This document shows positions 14,396-23,914 of a stretch of 64,000 nucleotides of DNA, piece after piece. The position numbers and the translations under genes are program-made. Position 1 is the first letter of the stretch; every line of letters starts with the position of its first letter. This DNA comes from MED-G105 sp039814575 (GTDB lineage Bacteria > Pseudomonadota > Alphaproteobacteria > Caulobacterales > Parvularculaceae): positions 8,260-72,259 of the forward strand of contig JBCCAY010000019.1 of NCBI GenBank assembly GCA_039814575.1. Direction: 5' to 3'. Below the pieces are notes generated by a model. That model was not told the origin of the DNA. It saw only the letters and a list, made by a program, of their open reading frames with translations, and did no database searches.

Positions 14396-16747
14396 TCACC
14401 CCAATGAAGACTGTCGCGATTTCGCATTGGAGCGGGTCTTTTTTTTCTTCTTTGTTTTCTCTGCTCGTGCCGTTTTCTTCGCCGCCTTTTTCGCCTTGCT
14501 CTTGGCGAGGCGTCCTTTTGGTTTGGTACCTGCTTTCTTGTCTGAAGCTTTCCCGTTCGACGGCTTGTTGCCGCGGCGCGTTTTCTTTTCCCCCGCCGCG
14601 GGGTTCGACAGCATCTCGAAACGCAGACCGCCCGTCAGCGGCGCGGCTTCCGCAAGACGCACGCTCACGGGTTGGCCGAGATAATAGCGCCCGCCGCTCG
14701 TCTCGCCGATAACGGCGTGGGCCGCCTCATCAAAGCGAAACCGTTCAAAGCCGAGTGCGCGCATGGGTACGAACCCATCTGCGCCTGATTCATCAAGCGC
14801 GACAAAGACGCCGAAGCGCGTCACCCCACGGATGCGGCCGTCAAACTCATCGCCGACTTTTTCTTCCAGAAATCCCGCAAGATAGCGGTCTGTCGACTCT
14901 CGTTCGGCGGCCATGGCGCGGCGTTCAAGGTCGGAGATAAGCTCCGCGGTGTCGTCAAGGTCTTCCGCTTCGCTCGCCGTTTGTCCGCCGGCCCCTAATT
15001 TGCACGCTTTGACGAGGGCGCGGTGCACTATCAAGTCTGCATACCGACGGATGGGTGAGGTGAAATGCGAGTATCGTGCGAGGTTCAAACCGAAATGGCC
15101 GAGATTTTCCGTGGCGTAAACGGCTTGGCGTTGGGAACGTAAAACGACTTCGGACACCATTTCCTTTTGCTCGCGTTCGCCGGCGAGTTTTAGGAGCTGA
15201 TTGAAATGGCGCGGGCGCACCGAGCCGCCTTTAACGAGGGAGTAGTCTAGCGTCGCAAGGTAATCGCGCGTGGCGTCAAGGCGCTCCGGGTCGGGCGCGT
15301 CGTGCACGCGATAAATTTGCGGCGTGCGTTTTTCTTCTAGGGTTTCCGCCGCGGCGATGTTGGCGAGAATCATGAACTCTTCAATGAGGCGGTGAGCGTC
15401 GAATCGCTCCCGTCGCTCAATGCGGGCGACGTTGCCGTCATCGCCGAGCACAATGCGCCGTTCGGGCAAATCAAGGTCGAGCGGCGCACGCTTTTGTCGT
15501 TCCGTCCAGCGCGTCTTAAAAGCCGTGTAGAGATGGTTTAGCGTTTCATCAACGACGCCCTCGGTTTGCGGCGCGGTCATACGCTTCTGTGCGTCTTCAT
15601 AGCTGAGGCGTGCGGCCGACCGCATCATTCCCCGCATGAACTTGTGGCGGATTTTTTGTCCGTCTTTGTTCAGCGTCATTTCAACGGCGAGGCAGGGGCG
15701 GTCTTCGCCTTCGCGCAGTGAGCACAAATTATTGGAGAGCTTTTCCGGCAGCATCGGCACGACGCGGTCGGGAAGATAGACCGAATTGCCGCGCCGGCGC
15801 GCTTCTTTATCGAGAACGCCGCCGGGCCTAACGAACCAGCTGACGTCGGCGATCGCGACGATGATCTTAAACCCGCCGTCATTGTCTGCGGCGTCATCGG
15901 GCGCTGCCCAGACCGCGTCGTCATGGTCCTTCGCGTCCGAGGGGTCGATGGTGAGAAGGGGGAGGGTGCGCAAATCTTCGCGCTCGCCAAGGGACGGGGT
16001 CTCGGCTTTCTCCGCCGCCTGAAGAACCGCCTCCGGCAATGCTACGGGAATGCCGTGATTGGCGAGCGCGATCAGCGAAAACGAATTGCGGTCATTGATA
16101 TGTCCGGCGATCTCGCGCACCCGCGCGCGCGTCGCAGAAGCGCCGCGGCGGTTGACGGTTTCGCACCAGACGAGGTCGCCGTCTTCTGCGCCGCGGGTTT
16201 CTTCTTTGTCGATGGTGAGTTTGTTGCGGGCGCGCCGTTCCACGGGGTCGGCGACGCCGCCGAAGCGGGTTTTGCGAAAGACGGCGAGAAACCGGTGCGC
16301 GCTTTTGCCAATCGGTTTTATGATGCGTACGGAATAGCCGTTATCGCCTTCTTTGGTGAGGCGTGCGAGCAAGCGATCGCCGACACCAGGCGTCGGTTTC
16401 GTCTTTTCCGCCTCTCGTCGTGAAAGGCGGATCATTGGCGGTTCGGCGTCGCCGCGCCACGACGCCGGCATACATAAAAGATCGCCGTCGTCGTCGACGG
16501 ACATAACGTCCACGGGCAAGACCGGCGGTAAGTCGCCCGGCGCGCGGTGACGTTTGTTCGCTTCTTTTTCGAGGAGACCTTCATCGGCCATGTCGCTCAG
16601 CAATTGGCGCAGTTCTGCGCGCTCAGCGCCCTTTATGTTGAAGGCGCGCGCGATATCCCGGCGCGTCGTCTTGCTGTCGGCCTCGGCGAGATAATCGAGG
16701 ATCGCCTGTTTCGTCGGCAGGGCGGAGGCGGCGCGCGGTGGGGGCAA
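14396..16747 (-). CDS. rnr: Ribonuclease R
   Basis: A 783-residue 3'-5' exoribonuclease that degrades structured RNA. In order it has an N-terminal helix-turn-helix (residues 10-60), cold-shock OB domains, and the RNB catalytic domain (about 260-590). The latter has DPSDAKDHDDAVWA carrying the metal-binding aspartates and later HFTSPIRRYADLIVHRAL. A C-terminal S1 domain (about 635-715) and a Lys/Ala-rich basic tail of about 60 residues follow. No ATG occurs between an in-frame TGA and the conserved start, so a TTG at 16747 is inferred, with GAGAG about 12 bases upstream. It is the last gene of the leftward run from topA. Confidence 0.95.
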   Translation of the reverse strand: MPPPRAASALPTKQAILDYLAEADSKTTRRDIARAFNIKGAERAELRQLLSDMADEGLLEKEANKRHRAPGDLPPVLPVDVMSVDDDGDLLCMPASWRGDAEPPMIRLSRREAEKTKPTPGVGDRLLARLTKEGDNGYSVRIIKPIGKSAHRFLAVFRKTRFGGVADPVERRARNKLTIDKEETRGAEDGDLVWCETVNRRGASATRARVREIAGHINDRNSFSLIALANHGIPVALPEAVLQAAEKAETPSLGEREDLRTLPLLTIDPSDAKDHDDAVWAAPDDAADNDGGFKIIVAIADVSWFVRPGGVLDKEARRRGNSVYLPDRVVPMLPEKLSNNLCSLREGEDRPCLAVEMTLNKDGQKIRHKFMRGMMRSAARLSYEDAQKRMTAPQTEGVVDETLNHLYTAFKTRWTERQKRAPLDLDLPERRIVLGDDGNVARIERRERFDAHRLIEEFMILANIAAAETLEEKRTPQIYRVHDAPDPERLDATRDYLATLDYSLVKGGSVRPRHFNQLLKLAGEREQKEMVSEVVLRSQRQAVYATENLGHFGLNLARYSHFTSPIRRYADLIVHRALVKACKLGAGGQTASEAEDLDDTAELISDLERRAMAAERESTDRYLAGFLEEKVGDEFDGRIRGVTRFGVFVALDESGADGFVPMRALGFERFRFDEAAHAVIGETSGGRYYLGQPVSVRLAEAAPLTGGLRFEMLSNPAAGEKKTRRGNKPSNGKASDKKAGTKPKGRLAKSKAKKAAKKTARAEKTKKKKKTRSNAKSRQSSLG

Positions 16748-16858
16748 GGGGCGAAAAACTCTCGAAAAGTTGGTGGATCAAACGGGCGTAATAGCCGAAC
16801 GCGCGCCATAGCACGATTAATCACCGGACATAAGCGTTGCGCGCGGTCGCAGAAGCGG

Positions 16859-17467
16859 TCAACGCGATTGCAAAGGATTGATCGCTCTTCCGTCGACGCG
16901 GATTTCGTAGTGGAAATGGACGCCGCTCGCATTGCCGGAGGCGCCGGCGCGACCAATCGCTGACCCTGCGTTCACCCGACGACCGGGTCGAACGTTGGCG
17001 CTGACTGACGATAGGTGAGCGTATCGGGTGACGACGCCGTTTCCATGGTCGATGTCCACATAGCGGCCATAGCCGCGGGCGCTTGTGACGGCGCTGACAA
17101 CGCCGGTCCCGCCCGCGCCGACGGGGACTTTGCCGCCGGGCGCGATATCAATTCCTTCATGCAGGCGGTTTGGAAGATCGATGCGCCGGTGGCGGTCGCC
17201 GAAGCCCGTCGTCAGGCAGCCGCGCACTGGCGCGCTCGCCAATCTCTTGCCGCGCACTTTGATATAGGGGGAAAAGTTCGCCACGCGGCCTGCTTTGTCG
17301 GTCGCCGGGGCGTTGCGGACGGTAAAGCCTTTGCAGAGCTTTAATGGGCTCGTCTGCGGCGCAACCGATGCGCCGCCGCCCGGCGCCGTCGCGCAGCCCG
17401 CAAGGACGGTTACCGCGAAGCAGCTCGCCGCCAGTCCCAAACGCTTTCCTGCAAACGCCACGCGCAT
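16859..17467 (-). CDS. M23 (LytM-type) peptidoglycan peptidase lipoprotein
   Basis: A 202-residue envelope protein. A lipoprotein signal ends in LAGC, so it should be lipid-anchored. The C-terminal M23 domain keeps the zinc-site motifs HEGIDIAP (HxxxD) and HFHYEIRV (HxH), with the TRYAHLS element between. The expected activity is cleavage of peptide cross-links in peptidoglycan, or an EnvC/NlpD-like regulatory role if inactive, though all ligands are present. The ATG at 17467 is chosen because an upstream TTG at 17503 only lengthens the signal peptide. It follows the S41 lipoprotein gene by about 100 bases and precedes rnr. Confidence 0.88.
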   Translation of the reverse strand: MRVAFAGKRLGLAASCFAVTVLAGCATAPGGGASVAPQTSPLKLCKGFTVRNAPATDKAGRVANFSPYIKVRGKRLASAPVRGCLTTGFGDRHRRIDLPNRLHEGIDIAPGGKVPVGAGGTGVVSAVTSARGYGRYVDIDHGNGVVTRYAHLSSVSANVRPGRRVNAGSAIGRAGASGNASGVHFHYEIRVDGRAINPLQSR

Positions 17468-17565
17468 GGCGAAAAGTAAAAGGCGAAAAAGCGGCCGGAG
17501 CAAGGCGCCCGTGAAATCCCACTTGAAATTTCATAGGCGCTTGCGCTCGGTTGACCCGCCGAATG

Positions 17566-19203
17566 TTATTTCGGCGACGTCATATCGCGTCCGCCGGTGA
17601 GGGCTTCGCGCGCTGGCTTACGGCGCGAGACAGTGAAGGCCTCGCTCCCGACGGATCGCCCGCCGATTCCGGAGACAGAGAGAGCCGCCGGCGCCGTCGG
17701 GCAGGTGTTCGTCGCCCGGTACTGCAGCGCCGCGGCGAGGAGCGCCTCGCTCGAATCGCCAAGCTCGTTATCGAGATCGTCGGCGACGGCGCAGCCAGTG
17801 ACGCGCACGCCGTTCGTTGCGTTGGAGTTCGCTGCGATAAAGCCGTCCGCGTAGTCGCCGAAGCCTTGATCGTTCACGCCCTGGAACTGGATGGTGAAAT
17901 AGGTCTCGCCGCAATTGTCTTCCGGGAAGAAGCCAAAGGGTTTGCCGCAGGTCGGCCGACCGATCAGGATGACCTCGATATTAATGCCGCGCAGGGCGTT
18001 AATGATCGATTCGCTGCCGCTGCAGGTTTCTTCCGTCGTCAGAATAAAGACCCGCGACAAATTCAAGCTGGGCAGCGGCGTGCCGGCGGTCAATGAAAAC
18101 CCAAGCGTCGTATCGTAAAACGGATCAGGCGTATTCGCTTCACCCGTTGCGGGGTTAAGGTTTCCAGCGTCGTCGTTAAATCGGAACGCTTCAAAGACCC
18201 GCCCATTGGTCGCTGAGGCGCCGGCGACCATGTAACTAATCTGCGAGGCGATGTCTAACAGTCCACCACCGTTATACCGTAAGTCGAGAATGAGGTCGCT
18301 GACGCCGGAGCTTTGCAGATTAGTGAAAGCGTCGACAATGTCCGCCTCGGAAGAGAACGGGGACAGCGTGTTGATCAGAAGATAGCCGACGTCGCCGGTT
18401 CCCGTGTTGATGACGCCGAAGCGGTTGACCGATTGCGTCGCGATATCGGCGGCCGTCAGTGTGATTGTCCGTGTGCTTGCTGAACCTGGGTTTTGAACAA
18501 CGAAAGTATGCTGCTCGCCAGCGTTTTGGGGAGCAAAGGCCCGATCCAATATGTCTATCTCGGCTTGTGTAACGCCGCCATTGACGATGTCGACGCCGTC
18601 GGCCTCAAGCATCCGCGTACCGCGGACTAATTGTGTCTGACCGCCGACGACTGCTGACGCTGGCGTATTCGGGTCCGTGTAAAGAACGCGCAAATCACGC
18701 GGCAGGGTGGTCGATAAAAAGACAAAGCGCGCGCCATAGTCGGGCAGCGGCTCGGACAACAATTCTTCCAGATATTCTTCTGTGTTGATGCTGAAGTGAA
18801 AGTCGTCTTTCGGCGCGCCGGACGATGTGGTTTCTAGGGTTTTGAGAACGTCGAAATACTCCGTTGCCGAACCGAAATTGGATGGGTTTTGGTCGACGAC
18901 TTCGTCGTTCCAAAGATAGGTTTCATTCGTCCAAGACCGCAGCCAGAATTTCTCTTCTAGAAGCGAGCCCGCTTCGTCGGTGAAGGCGAACCCTTCAAGG
19001 TCGGTTCCCGTGCGCACCGTTTCGCACTGGTCTTTAAACGTGCTGGACGGGGCGAAAACGCCGCTCGTGAAGACTGGCGCGGGGTCGTTTTGCTGGTTTG
19101 ACGGGGGTGTTGAAGCGTCGTCATCGCCGCCGCCATTGCTGCAAGCAATGGCGAACGCGCACAAGGCGCCGCCGGCGATTACTTTAAAATTACTCTTTGA
19201 CAT
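17566..19203 (-). CDS. S41-family (tail-specific type) protease lipoprotein
   Basis: A 545-residue exported protein. The leader ends in AIAC followed by an Asn/Gly/Asp-rich linker, a lipoprotein signal. A PDZ-like region (about 180-270) precedes the S41 core: DLILDLRYNGGGLLDIASQ, then TCSGSE with the predicted nucleophile Ser395, and GRPTCGK with Lys421. The 26-residue Ser-Lys spacing fits the Ser/Lys dyad of Tsp/CtpA proteases. The ATG at 19203 begins the signal peptide; a TTG at 19227 is the only earlier in-frame start. It lies downstream of topA and upstream of the M23 lipoprotein, forming an envelope pair. Confidence 0.9.
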   Translation of the reverse strand: MSKSNFKVIAGGALCAFAIACSNGGGDDDASTPPSNQQNDPAPVFTSGVFAPSSTFKDQCETVRTGTDLEGFAFTDEAGSLLEEKFWLRSWTNETYLWNDEVVDQNPSNFGSATEYFDVLKTLETTSSGAPKDDFHFSINTEEYLEELLSEPLPDYGARFVFLSTTLPRDLRVLYTDPNTPASAVVGGQTQLVRGTRMLEADGVDIVNGGVTQAEIDILDRAFAPQNAGEQHTFVVQNPGSASTRTITLTAADIATQSVNRFGVINTGTGDVGYLLINTLSPFSSEADIVDAFTNLQSSGVSDLILDLRYNGGGLLDIASQISYMVAGASATNGRVFEAFRFNDDAGNLNPATGEANTPDPFYDTTLGFSLTAGTPLPSLNLSRVFILTTEETCSGSESIINALRGINIEVILIGRPTCGKPFGFFPEDNCGETYFTIQFQGVNDQGFGDYADGFIAANSNATNGVRVTGCAVADDLDNELGDSSEALLAAALQYRATNTCPTAPAALSVSGIGGRSVGSEAFTVSRRKPAREALTGGRDMTSPK

Positions 19204-19290
19204 TGCCGGCGCTTCTACTCTTTGCAAACAAAATTATTAACGATCGCGGATCGTGCGGATCGCCATGCAATAGTCAAGCCGGAAGCATGG

Positions 19291-19305
19291 TTAACGATTG
19301 CTTAG
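19291..19305 (-). promoter_or_regulatory. Imperfect CtrA-type site upstream of the S41 protease
   Basis: On the minus strand the sequence reads CTAA, seven bases, TTAACCAT. One half-site is the strong CtrA half TTAACCAT and the other has one mismatch. It is 88-102 bases upstream of the S41 start. A functional site is possible but not certain. Confidence 0.35.
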
Positions 19306-19419
19306 ATGTGTAAAGCGCCCCTTATATGGGGCTCGCCGCGGGGATTTCCTTAACGTGAACGTGTCCCCGGAGAGGTGTCCCGGACATGCGTAACGTCGCC
19401 GCATCACGTCCGGCGTGCG

Positions 19420-22110
19420 TCACTCGGAAGGCTCGGCGGCCGTTTTTGTCGTTTTCTTCGTTGCTTTCTTAGTCGCTTTCTTGGCGGTCTTTTTGGTGGC
19501 TTTTTTAGTAGCCTTCTTCTTTGTCGCCTTCTTCGCAGTCGTTTTTTTAGTCGCCGCCTTCTTTGTAGCTTTTTTCTTAGTGGCCTTCTTTTTGGTCGGC
19601 TTTTTCTTCTCGCGCGCTGCAATCAGCTCAAGCGCCTGCTCCAAGGTTACGCTGTCGGGCTCTGTTCCCTTCGGCAGTGTTGCGTTGGTTTTTTCGTGCT
19701 TCACATAAGGTCCGTAGCGCCCGTCCATGACATTGACGGGTTTGCCCGTATCCGGATGTTCACCGAGTTCTTTGAGGGGTTTAGCCGCTTGGCCGCGGCC
19801 GGCGCGGGGGTTGGCGCGTTTTTCCGCAATGAGCGTAATTGCGCGGTTGAGGCCGACTTCAAAGAGCTCATTGACGTCGGGCAAGTTCGCATAGGTTTTG
19901 CCGTGTTTCACATAAGGGCCGAACCGCCCGAGGTTCGCTTCAATTGGCTCGCCGTCCTCCGGGTGCGGACCGATGGTGCGCGGCAAAGACAGAAGCTTTA
20001 AGCCTTGCTCGAAATCCACCTCGGCGACAGGCCAGCCCTTCGGTACGCCGGTGCGTTTGGGCTTTTCTTTCTTTTCTTTGTCCTCGTGGCCGAGCTGAAT
20101 ATAGGGGCCGAACCGACCGATGCGCAGTAAAACCTCAAGGCCGCTTTCAGGGTCGGTGCCGAGCACTTTATCGCCAGCCGGTTCATCGCCTTTGTCTGAG
20201 GCGGAGAGTTGGCGCGTGTGCTGACAGTCCGGATAGTTTGAGCAGCCGATAAAGGCGCCGAATTTACCGGTTTTGAGGGATAGGCGACCCGTCTCGCAGG
20301 CGGGGCATTTGCGTGGATCGCTGCCGTCGCCTTTGTCGGGGAAAATCAGCGGCCCCAGCGATTCATTCAGCGCGTCGAGCACCTCGGAGATGCGCAGTTC
20401 TTTGGTTTCATCGACGGTGGCGATGAAGTCCTTCCAAAATTCGTGCAGGAAGCGTTTCCAATCGGCGTCGCCATTGGAGATCTCGTCGAGGGTTTCTTCT
20501 AAGTTCGCCGTGAAGTCGTACTCCACATACCGCTTAAAGAAGTTCTCTAAGAACGCCGTGACGATGCGGCCTTTGGAATCCGGCTCGAACCGGTTTTTCT
20601 CCAGCGCCACATAGCCGCGGTCCTGGAGCGTTGAAAGGATCGACGCATAGGTCGACGGTCGGCCAATGCCGAGTTCTTCCAGCTTTTTGACGAGGGAGGC
20701 TTCTGAATACCGCGGCGGCGGCTGCGTGAAATGTTGATCGGTTTTGGCGTCTTTCGCCGTCGCTGGCGCGCCGGCGGCGAGCTTCGGCAACACGCCTGCG
20801 CCGTCGTCACTGTCCGCATCGTCGCGGCCTTCTTCATAGAGTTTCAAAAAGCCGTCAAAGAGAACCACGGAGCCCGTCGCGCGCAGTCCCGTCTTTTTGT
20901 CCGCTGACAGAATATCAATCGTCGTTTGCTCAAGGCGCGCCGATTCCATTTGGCTCGCCATGGCGCGCTTCCAGATAAGCGCGTAAAGCCGGTTCTGGCC
21001 TTCGTCGAGGCCGCGAATTTGTCCGGGCAGGCGCGAGAAGCTCGTCGGGCGAATGCACTCGTGGGCTTCTTGGGCGTTCTTTTGCTTCGTTTTGTAAAGA
21101 CGCGGCGATTTCGGCAGGTAGGCGTCGCCGAACTCGTCTTGGATCGTATGGCGCAAATTGCCGAGGGCTTCCGGCGCCATGTCAACGCCGTCGGTCCGCA
21201 TATAGGTGATGAGGCCCGTCGTCTCGCCGCCAATGTCGATCCCCTCATAGAGGCGCTGGGCGGTCTGCATGGTGCGTGAGGCGGAGAAGCCGAGCTTGCG
21301 CGCTGCCTCTTGTTGCATCGTGGACGTCGTAAACGGCGCCGGCGGATTGCGTTTCGTCGGCTTCGCTTCAACCGCATCGATGGCGAATGTCGCTTTTTCA
21401 ATGGCCGCTTTGGCGGCGAGCGCCGAGGCTTCATTGTTGAGCGTGAATTTTTTGAGTTTTTCGCCCTCGTGCACCGTCATTTTGGCGCGGAAGGGGGCGG
21501 CGGCGCCTGAGAGAATATCGGCGTCGACGGTCCAATACTCTTCCGGCGTGAAGCGCTCGATCTCGATCTCGCGTTCGCAAATCAGCCGTAAGGCGACGGA
21601 TTGCACGCGCCCCGCAGAGCGCGCTCCCGGCAATTTTCGCCACAGAACGGGCGAGAGCGTAAAGCCGACAAGGTAATCAAGCGCCCGCCGGGCGAGGTAT
21701 GCGTCGACAAGGTCTTGGTCTATTTGGCGCGGTTGCGAAATCGCCTCATGCACCGCCGCTTTGGTGATGGCGTTAAAGGCGACCCGCTCGATCGTTAAAT
21801 CTTTCAGGGCTTTTTTCTGGGCCAGAACTTCCAGAATGTGCCAGGAAATCGCCTCGCCCTCGCGATCGGGGTCAGTGGCGAGAATCAGTCGATCGGCGCC
21901 TTTGACGGCTTTCGCGATCTCATTCACCCGTTTCTTGGAGCCGGCGTCCAGCTCCCATGTCATGGCGAAATCCTGGGCCGGATCGACGGACCCGTCCTTG
22001 GATGGCAGATCGCGGATGTGGCCGTAAGAGGCCAGCACCTGATAGTCCGATCCCAGGTATTTATTGATCGTTTTGGCTTTGGACGGCGATTCTACGATGA
22101 CGACTTGCAT
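19420..22110 (-). CDS. topA: DNA topoisomerase I
   Basis: An 896-residue type IA topoisomerase that relaxes negative supercoils. It begins MQVVIVESPSKAKTINKYLG, the Toprim start, with DPDREGEAISWH metal-binding acidic residues near 110. The active-site Tyr lies in GLITYMRTDGVD. One zinc ribbon (CPAC with CSNYPDC, near 590-620) and several glycine-rich C-terminal repeat modules (RFGPYI/V, RYGPYV) follow. The last 60 residues are an almost pure Lys/Ala/Thr tail, resembling histone H1 tails. The ATG at 22110 is the conserved start; a TTG at 22131 only adds seven residues. It lies in the usual dprA-topA-rnr neighbourhood. Confidence 0.97.
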   Translation of the reverse strand: MQVVIVESPSKAKTINKYLGSDYQVLASYGHIRDLPSKDGSVDPAQDFAMTWELDAGSKKRVNEIAKAVKGADRLILATDPDREGEAISWHILEVLAQKKALKDLTIERVAFNAITKAAVHEAISQPRQIDQDLVDAYLARRALDYLVGFTLSPVLWRKLPGARSAGRVQSVALRLICEREIEIERFTPEEYWTVDADILSGAAAPFRAKMTVHEGEKLKKFTLNNEASALAAKAAIEKATFAIDAVEAKPTKRNPPAPFTTSTMQQEAARKLGFSASRTMQTAQRLYEGIDIGGETTGLITYMRTDGVDMAPEALGNLRHTIQDEFGDAYLPKSPRLYKTKQKNAQEAHECIRPTSFSRLPGQIRGLDEGQNRLYALIWKRAMASQMESARLEQTTIDILSADKKTGLRATGSVVLFDGFLKLYEEGRDDADSDDGAGVLPKLAAGAPATAKDAKTDQHFTQPPPRYSEASLVKKLEELGIGRPSTYASILSTLQDRGYVALEKNRFEPDSKGRIVTAFLENFFKRYVEYDFTANLEETLDEISNGDADWKRFLHEFWKDFIATVDETKELRISEVLDALNESLGPLIFPDKGDGSDPRKCPACETGRLSLKTGKFGAFIGCSNYPDCQHTRQLSASDKGDEPAGDKVLGTDPESGLEVLLRIGRFGPYIQLGHEDKEKKEKPKRTGVPKGWPVAEVDFEQGLKLLSLPRTIGPHPEDGEPIEANLGRFGPYVKHGKTYANLPDVNELFEVGLNRAITLIAEKRANPRAGRGQAAKPLKELGEHPDTGKPVNVMDGRYGPYVKHEKTNATLPKGTEPDSVTLEQALELIAAREKKKPTKKKATKKKATKKAATKKTTAKKATKKKATKKATKKTAKKATKKATKKTTKTAAEPSE

Positions 22111-22515
22111 GCGTCCTAATGCTCTCCGCAATGCTCTTTAGGGTTCTGGTTTCTTCCCAGTCGCGAGCTTAGGGCAGGCGTTTCCCCAATCGGGAGACAT
22201 CGCGCCGTCCCATTCGGCCCGCAAGTGGGCGGCTTAGTGCGCCGCCAACGGCCTTGCTGTCAACTCGTCGCAGCCTTTAGAGGTGAAATTGCTTTTACAA
22301 CCATAGATAACAAAATGATTGATACCCATCTTAGGTTGCGGTAAGCCCTAGGAAGATAGCGCTGCGCCCTGCTCCTAAGAGCGAAGGCCAATTAGCGAGA
22401 GATCCTGGCCTTGGTGGACCCCATAGGGAGCGTTCCAGGCGTTGGACCGATCGGCTGACGCTCTCACAATCGGGGACGCTCCGGCAGGTCCGGAGCAAAT
22501 GGAGCGCAATTTTCG
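22111..22515. other. Intergenic region between topA and the 64-residue gene
   Basis: About 400 bases between divergent genes, so it should carry the promoters of topA (leftward) and of the small gene (rightward). An AT-richer stretch (about 22285-22340) stands out. No tRNA, known riboswitch or clear terminator was recognised. Confidence 0.5.
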
Positions 22516-22710
22516 ATGGCCACTAATCTGCACCAACAGCCTAATGATGGCGCGCGTCGCGTCGCCGTAAGCCCCTCGGAGGCAGAGACCTATATCGATG
22601 ACATGCTGGGCGAGCTGCGCACCATCGCCGAAGCGACAAACAATGTGCGTTTGCAATATCACCTTCTGTTAGCGCACGAGGCTGTCTCGACGAATACGCG
22701 CTCGGGCTAA
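22516..22710 (+). CDS. Small conserved hypothetical protein
   Basis: A 64-residue soluble protein. Its second half, ETYIDDMLGELRTIAEAT and NNVRLQYHLLLAHEAV, resembles a family of short alphaproteobacterial proteins of the form YIAxMxxELxxLA with a LxYLLxMAxxEA ending. These are of unknown function and predicted to be two helices. The ATG at 22516 has GGAGCG about 12 bases upstream. The stop overlaps the 3' end of dprA on the other strand by four bases, so the genes are convergent. Coding is supported by helical amphipathic pattern and start context. Confidence 0.65.
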   Translation: MATNLHQQPNDGARRVAVSPSEAETYIDDMLGELRTIAEATNNVRLQYHLLLAHEAVSTNTRSG

Positions 22711-23906
22711 GCGTCCGCCTCGGGATTGAGGGAAAACAAACCGCCAAACTCTTCAATGGCGTCGCCGCTGAGAACGAGGTCGAGGAGCGCGTCGGCGATG
22801 CGTCCGGGCCCGACGCGCGCATCGTCGTCAAACGCCCTGATGATGTCATCACGGTGGATCGGCGTCGGCGATAACAGATCAAGCACCGCGTTGCGCACTC
22901 GCTCAGAGTCTTGCGCATCGAAATCCTCGCCGTCTTCCTCGGCCCGGCTTCCATCTCGCGCTGCGCCGCCACCCTCAAAATCGAACTCTCCGAGGCGGAA
23001 GCCGTCCCGCTCGCGCTCATCGGCACCGCGGATTTGCGCCGCCAAAGCCATGATGATGTCCTCGGCTGTCTCCGCTAAGGTAGCGCCGTCTCGGATGAGG
23101 TTATTGGAGCCCTTGCAGCGCGGATCGAGCGGCGAGCCTGGCGCGGCGAAAACCTCACGGCCTTGTTCTGCGGCCATGCGCGCGGTGATTAGGGTGCCGG
23201 AACGCGCTGCGGCTTCAACCACGACGACGCCGCGTGACAGGCCGGAGATCAGCCGATTACGGCGCGGAAAGTCTCGAGACGTTGGTTGCGTTCCTGGCGG
23301 GCGCTCAGAAATCACAAGTCCCGCGCGGGCGATTTCATGGGTGAGATCGGCGTGCTCCGGCGGGTAGATGACATCGACGCCGCCGGCGACGACGGCGATG
23401 GTGCCCGTTTCAAGCGCTGCTTGGTGGGCGGCGCCGTCAATCCCGCGCGCTAAACCTGACACGACCGCATAGCCGCCTTCGCCAAGGCCGCGTGCAAAGT
23501 CGGCCGCGAGTTTGCGGCCGACGGCGGACGCGTTGCGCGCGCCCACAAGCGCGACGGCGGGCTTTTCGAACAGGCTTACGTGACCGAGCGCGTAGAGAAT
23601 GGGCGGGGGGTCGGCGATGGTGGCGAGGATTGCGGGATAGTGCGGTTCGATAAGCGCAATCGCTTGCGCGCCGATGGCGTCCGCGGCGGCAAGCTCTGCC
23701 TCGACGCTGTCGCGCGAGGCGATGACAAAGGGTTTTTTACGGCCTGCAGAAGCGGCGAGGGAGGGCAGCGCTTCCAGCGCGGCGCCGGCGTCGCCATATT
23801 TCGCCACGAGCCGGCGAAACGTGACCGGCCCAATCGATTGCGTACGGATTAATTGCAGCCAGTCGAGGCGTTCCGCGCGCGTGAGATCTCTAGAAGCGTT
23901 CGCCAT
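22707..23906 (-). CDS. dprA: DNA-processing protein DprA (Smf)
   Basis: A 399-residue protein that binds incoming single-stranded DNA during natural transformation and loads RecA. It has an N-terminal SAM-like region, the Rossmann core (about residues 105-290) with VALVGARNASAVGRK, VSGLARGIDGAAHQAAL, SGLSRGVVVVEAAARSGTLITARMA and PGSPLDPRCKGSNNLIRDGA, and a C-terminal winged helix near 335-395. An acidic Asp/Glu/Gly-rich linker joins the last two. It follows plsY by eight bases and is in the conserved order ruvX-pyrB-plsY-dprA. Other competence genes are not visible, so transformation is only a possibility. Confidence 0.95.
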   Translation of the reverse strand: MANASRDLTRAERLDWLQLIRTQSIGPVTFRRLVAKYGDAGAALEALPSLAASAGRKKPFVIASRDSVEAELAAADAIGAQAIALIEPHYPAILATIADPPPILYALGHVSLFEKPAVALVGARNASAVGRKLAADFARGLGEGGYAVVSGLARGIDGAAHQAALETGTIAVVAGGVDVIYPPEHADLTHEIARAGLVISERPPGTQPTSRDFPRRNRLISGLSRGVVVVEAAARSGTLITARMAAEQGREVFAAPGSPLDPRCKGSNNLIRDGATLAETAEDIIMALAAQIRGADERERDGFRLGEFDFEGGGAARDGSRAEEDGEDFDAQDSERVRNAVLDLLSPTPIHRDDIIRAFDDDARVGPGRIADALLDLVLSGDAIEEFGGLFSLNPEADA

Positions 23907-23914
23907 AGCATTGT

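Noticed and set aside
19415..19708. Rightward ORF with a striking Phe/Val/Ala-rich, membrane-like sequence
   Set aside because: It is the complement of the Lys-rich tail of topA; Lys codons read backwards give Phe and Leu-type codons. Not a real membrane protein.
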